From positions 1 through 7,189 of the forward strand of contig JAQGLD010000028.1 of the NCBI GenBank assembly GCA_028293055.1: a stretch of DNA of 7,189 nucleotides, written 5' to 3'. The position numbers were made by a program, and so were the translations under genes. The notes under the pieces are model-generated. The model did not search any database, was not told where the DNA came from, and worked only from the letters and a program-made list of their open reading frames with translations. Every line of letters starts with the position of its first letter. The first letter of the stretch is position 1. This document shows positions 5,760 to 7,189 of this stretch, piece after piece. Source of the DNA: Alphaproteobacteria bacterium. GTDB taxonomy: Bacteria > Pseudomonadota > Alphaproteobacteria > Sphingomonadales > Sphingomonadaceae.

Positions 5760-7189
5760 CTACATATTGGGATAATTCGGTCCTCCGCCGCCTTCGGGAA
5801 CGACCCAGTTGATGTTCTGGGTCGGGTCCTTGATGTCGCAGGTCTTGCAGTGGACGCAATTCTGCGCGTTGATCTGGAGTCGGGTGCGCCCCCCTTCCTC
5901 GACGAACTCATAGACGCCCGCCGGGCAATATCTCTGCTCTGGACCGGCATAGGTCGGCAGGTTGATCTCCGTCGGGACGTCAGCGTCCTTCAGGGTGAGG
6001 TGGATCGGCTGATCCTCCTCGTGATTGGTGTTCGAGACGAACACCGAGGAGAGGCGATCGAAGCTGATCCGCCCGTCGGGCTTTGGATAGGCGATCGGCT
6101 TGACGATGTCCTTGCGCCACAGGCTCTCATTGTCGGGATGGTGGCGAAGCGTGAACGGCAGCCCGATCCTGAGATAGCGCATCCACATGTCGATGCCGGC
6201 GAGCAGGGTTCCGGCGGTCCCGCCGAACCGCGCGACCAGCGGCTCGACATTGCGGACCATCTTGAGCTCGGTGGCGATCCACGAGCTCCGGACGCTCGGT
6301 TCGTAGCTCTCGAGCAGGTCGCCGGAGCGATCGTCGGCGATCGCCGCGAAGGCGGCTTCGGCGGCGAGCATGCCCGATTTCATCGCGGTATGGCTGCCCT
6401 TGATCCGGGGTACGTTGACGAAGCCGGCCGAGCAGCCGATCAGCGCTCCGCCCGGGAATGCGAGCTTCGGCACCGATTGCCAGCCGCCCTCGTTGATCGC
6501 ACGGGCGCCGTAGGAGACCCGGCGGCCGCCCTCGAGCACTTCGCGGATCGCCGGATGCTGCTTCCAGCGCTGGAACTCCTCGAATGGAGACATCCAGGGA
6601 TTGCGGTAGTTGAGCGCGACGACGAAGCCGAGCGCGACCTGCCCGTCCGCCTGATGGTAGAGGAAGCCGCCACCCCAGGCGTCGTCGAGCGGCCAGCCCT
6701 GGGTGTGGATGACCCTCCCAGGCTCGTGCTTGGCGGGATCGACATCCCACAATTCCTTGAGGCCGATTCCATAAACCTGCGGCGCGCTCTCGGTGTCGAG
6801 TGCGAAGATCCGCTTCAATTCCTTGGTGAGGTGGCCGCGCGCGCCTTCGGCGAAGAAGGTATAGCGGCCGTGAAGCTCCATCCCGGGCTGATATTCGGGC
6901 TTGTGACTGCCGTCGCGGGCGACTCCGAAATCGCCAGTGGCGACGCCCTTCACCGATCCGTCATCGTTGAACAATATCTCGGCCGCCGCGAAGCCAGGGA
7001 AGATCTCGACCCCGAGCGCTTCCGCCTGGCCCGCCAGCCAGCGGCAGAGATTGCCGAGACTGACCGTGTACGTGCCCTTGTTATGCATGAAGGGCGGGGT
7101 CATCACATGCGGCAGGCTGTATTTGCCGGTCTCGGTCAGCACCCAGTGCAGGTTCTCTGTCACCGGGACGGTCAGCGGGCTGTCGAGCT
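5760..7189 (-). CDS. Electron transfer flavoprotein-ubiquinone oxidoreductase (5' end outside the window)
   Basis: ETF-QO is a monotopic inner-membrane enzyme that passes electrons from reduced ETF, fed by acyl-CoA and related dehydrogenases, through FAD and a [4Fe-4S] cluster to ubiquinone. The visible 475 residues continue in frame to the window edge, so the N-terminus with the first FAD-binding Gly motif is missing; about 75 residues by comparison with the usual ~550. Seen here are TETGKYSLP, GVEIFPGFAAAEILF, a GFVVALNYRNPW segment, the FAD-contacting stretch GGALIGCSAGFVNVPRIKGS, and the cluster cysteines C421 (CPAGVYEF) and C444, C447 and C450 (CVHCKTC). The protein ends with the conserved tail GGGGPNYPNM. 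GTG 7161-7163 is an internal valine, not the start. The TAG stop (5760-5762) lies within the probable start region of the TPR gene. Confidence 0.96.
   Translation of the reverse strand, partial: LDSPLTVPVTENLHWVLTETGKYSLPHVMTPPFMHNKGTYTVSLGNLCRWLAGQAEALGVEIFPGFAAAEILFNDDGSVKGVATGDFGVARDGSHKPEYQPGMELHGRYTFFAEGARGHLTKELKRIFALDTESAPQVYGIGLKELWDVDPAKHEPGRVIHTQGWPLDDAWGGGFLYHQADGQVALGFVVALNYRNPWMSPFEEFQRWKQHPAIREVLEGGRRVSYGARAINEGGWQSVPKLAFPGGALIGCSAGFVNVPRIKGSHTAMKSGMLAAEAAFAAIADDRSGDLLESYEPSVRSSWIATELKMVRNVEPLVARFGGTAGTLLAGIDMWMRYLRIGLPFTLRHHPDNESLWRKDIVKPIAYPKPDGRISFDRLSSVFVSNTNHEEDQPIHLTLKDADVPTEINLPTYAGPEQRYCPAGVYEFVEEGGRTRLQINAQNCVHCKTCDIKDPTQNINWVVPEGGGGPNYPNM
5782..5786 (-). promoter_or_regulatory. 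Candidate Shine-Dalgarno for the TPR gene, inside the ETF-QO 3' end
   Basis: The minus strand reads GGAGG here, 5 nt before ATT (5774-5776), 8 nt before ATC (5771-5773) and 14 nt before ATA (5765-5767), all in the TPR frame. It would support a non-standard start that restores the full signal peptide. The same bases encode part of the conserved GGGG run of ETF-QO, so the match may be incidental. No comparable site precedes the ATG at 5731. Confidence 0.3.

Noticed and set aside
4262..5812. A 516-codon open frame on the plus strand
   Set aside because: It is antisense to the TPR gene and the ETF-QO 3' end, has no recognisable domain and no ribosome site, and mirrors the codon bias of the TPR gene.

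Overview
The window is GC-rich and gene-dense, and reads as chromosomal DNA of an alphaproteobacterium, most likely a sphingomonad (Sphingomonas or a relative). I base this on the protein sequences (ETF-ubiquinone oxidoreductase ending in the C-terminus EGGGGPNYPNM, a secreted TPR protein, IspE, bifunctional Nnr) and their order. This is recognition from memory, not a database match.

Layout: almost everything is on the minus strand, so transcription runs from high to low coordinates. Block A (7189 to 3306) holds ETF-ubiquinone oxidoreductase (5' end outside the window), a Sec-exported tetratricopeptide-repeat protein, and ispE of the MEP isoprenoid pathway. The TPR and ispE genes are joined by a TGATG stop/start overlap. 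Block B (3033 to 72) holds a small predicted lipoprotein of unknown function, bifunctional NAD(P)H-hydrate epimerase/dehydratase (nnr), and an iron-sulfur, SAM-dependent 23S rRNA/tRNA uracil-5-methyltransferase. Both of its junctions are 4-bp GTGA overlaps, so the block looks like one translationally coupled operon. At 1..82 the last codons of a plus-strand gene, probably a membrane protein, run convergently into the methyltransferase gene and overlap it by 11 bp.

Between the blocks lies the only sizeable non-coding gap (3034..3305, 272 bp), and it is the most interesting part of the window. On the minus strand it carries an exact match to the sigma-54 (RpoN) -24/-12 promoter consensus. A palindromic GGTTAACC element that resembles a CtrA half-site lies just upstream. 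About 90 nt downstream of the predicted start is a strong stem-loop, followed by a further ~55 nt of leader before the lipoprotein ATG. Either a housekeeping operon (lipoprotein, NAD(P)HX repair, RNA methylation) is under sigma-54 control through a ~180-nt structured leader, or the promoter makes a small RNA of about 125-135 nt.

The other oddity is the TPR gene. Its obvious signal peptide begins upstream of the first usable ATG and has no canonical start codon in frame within reach.
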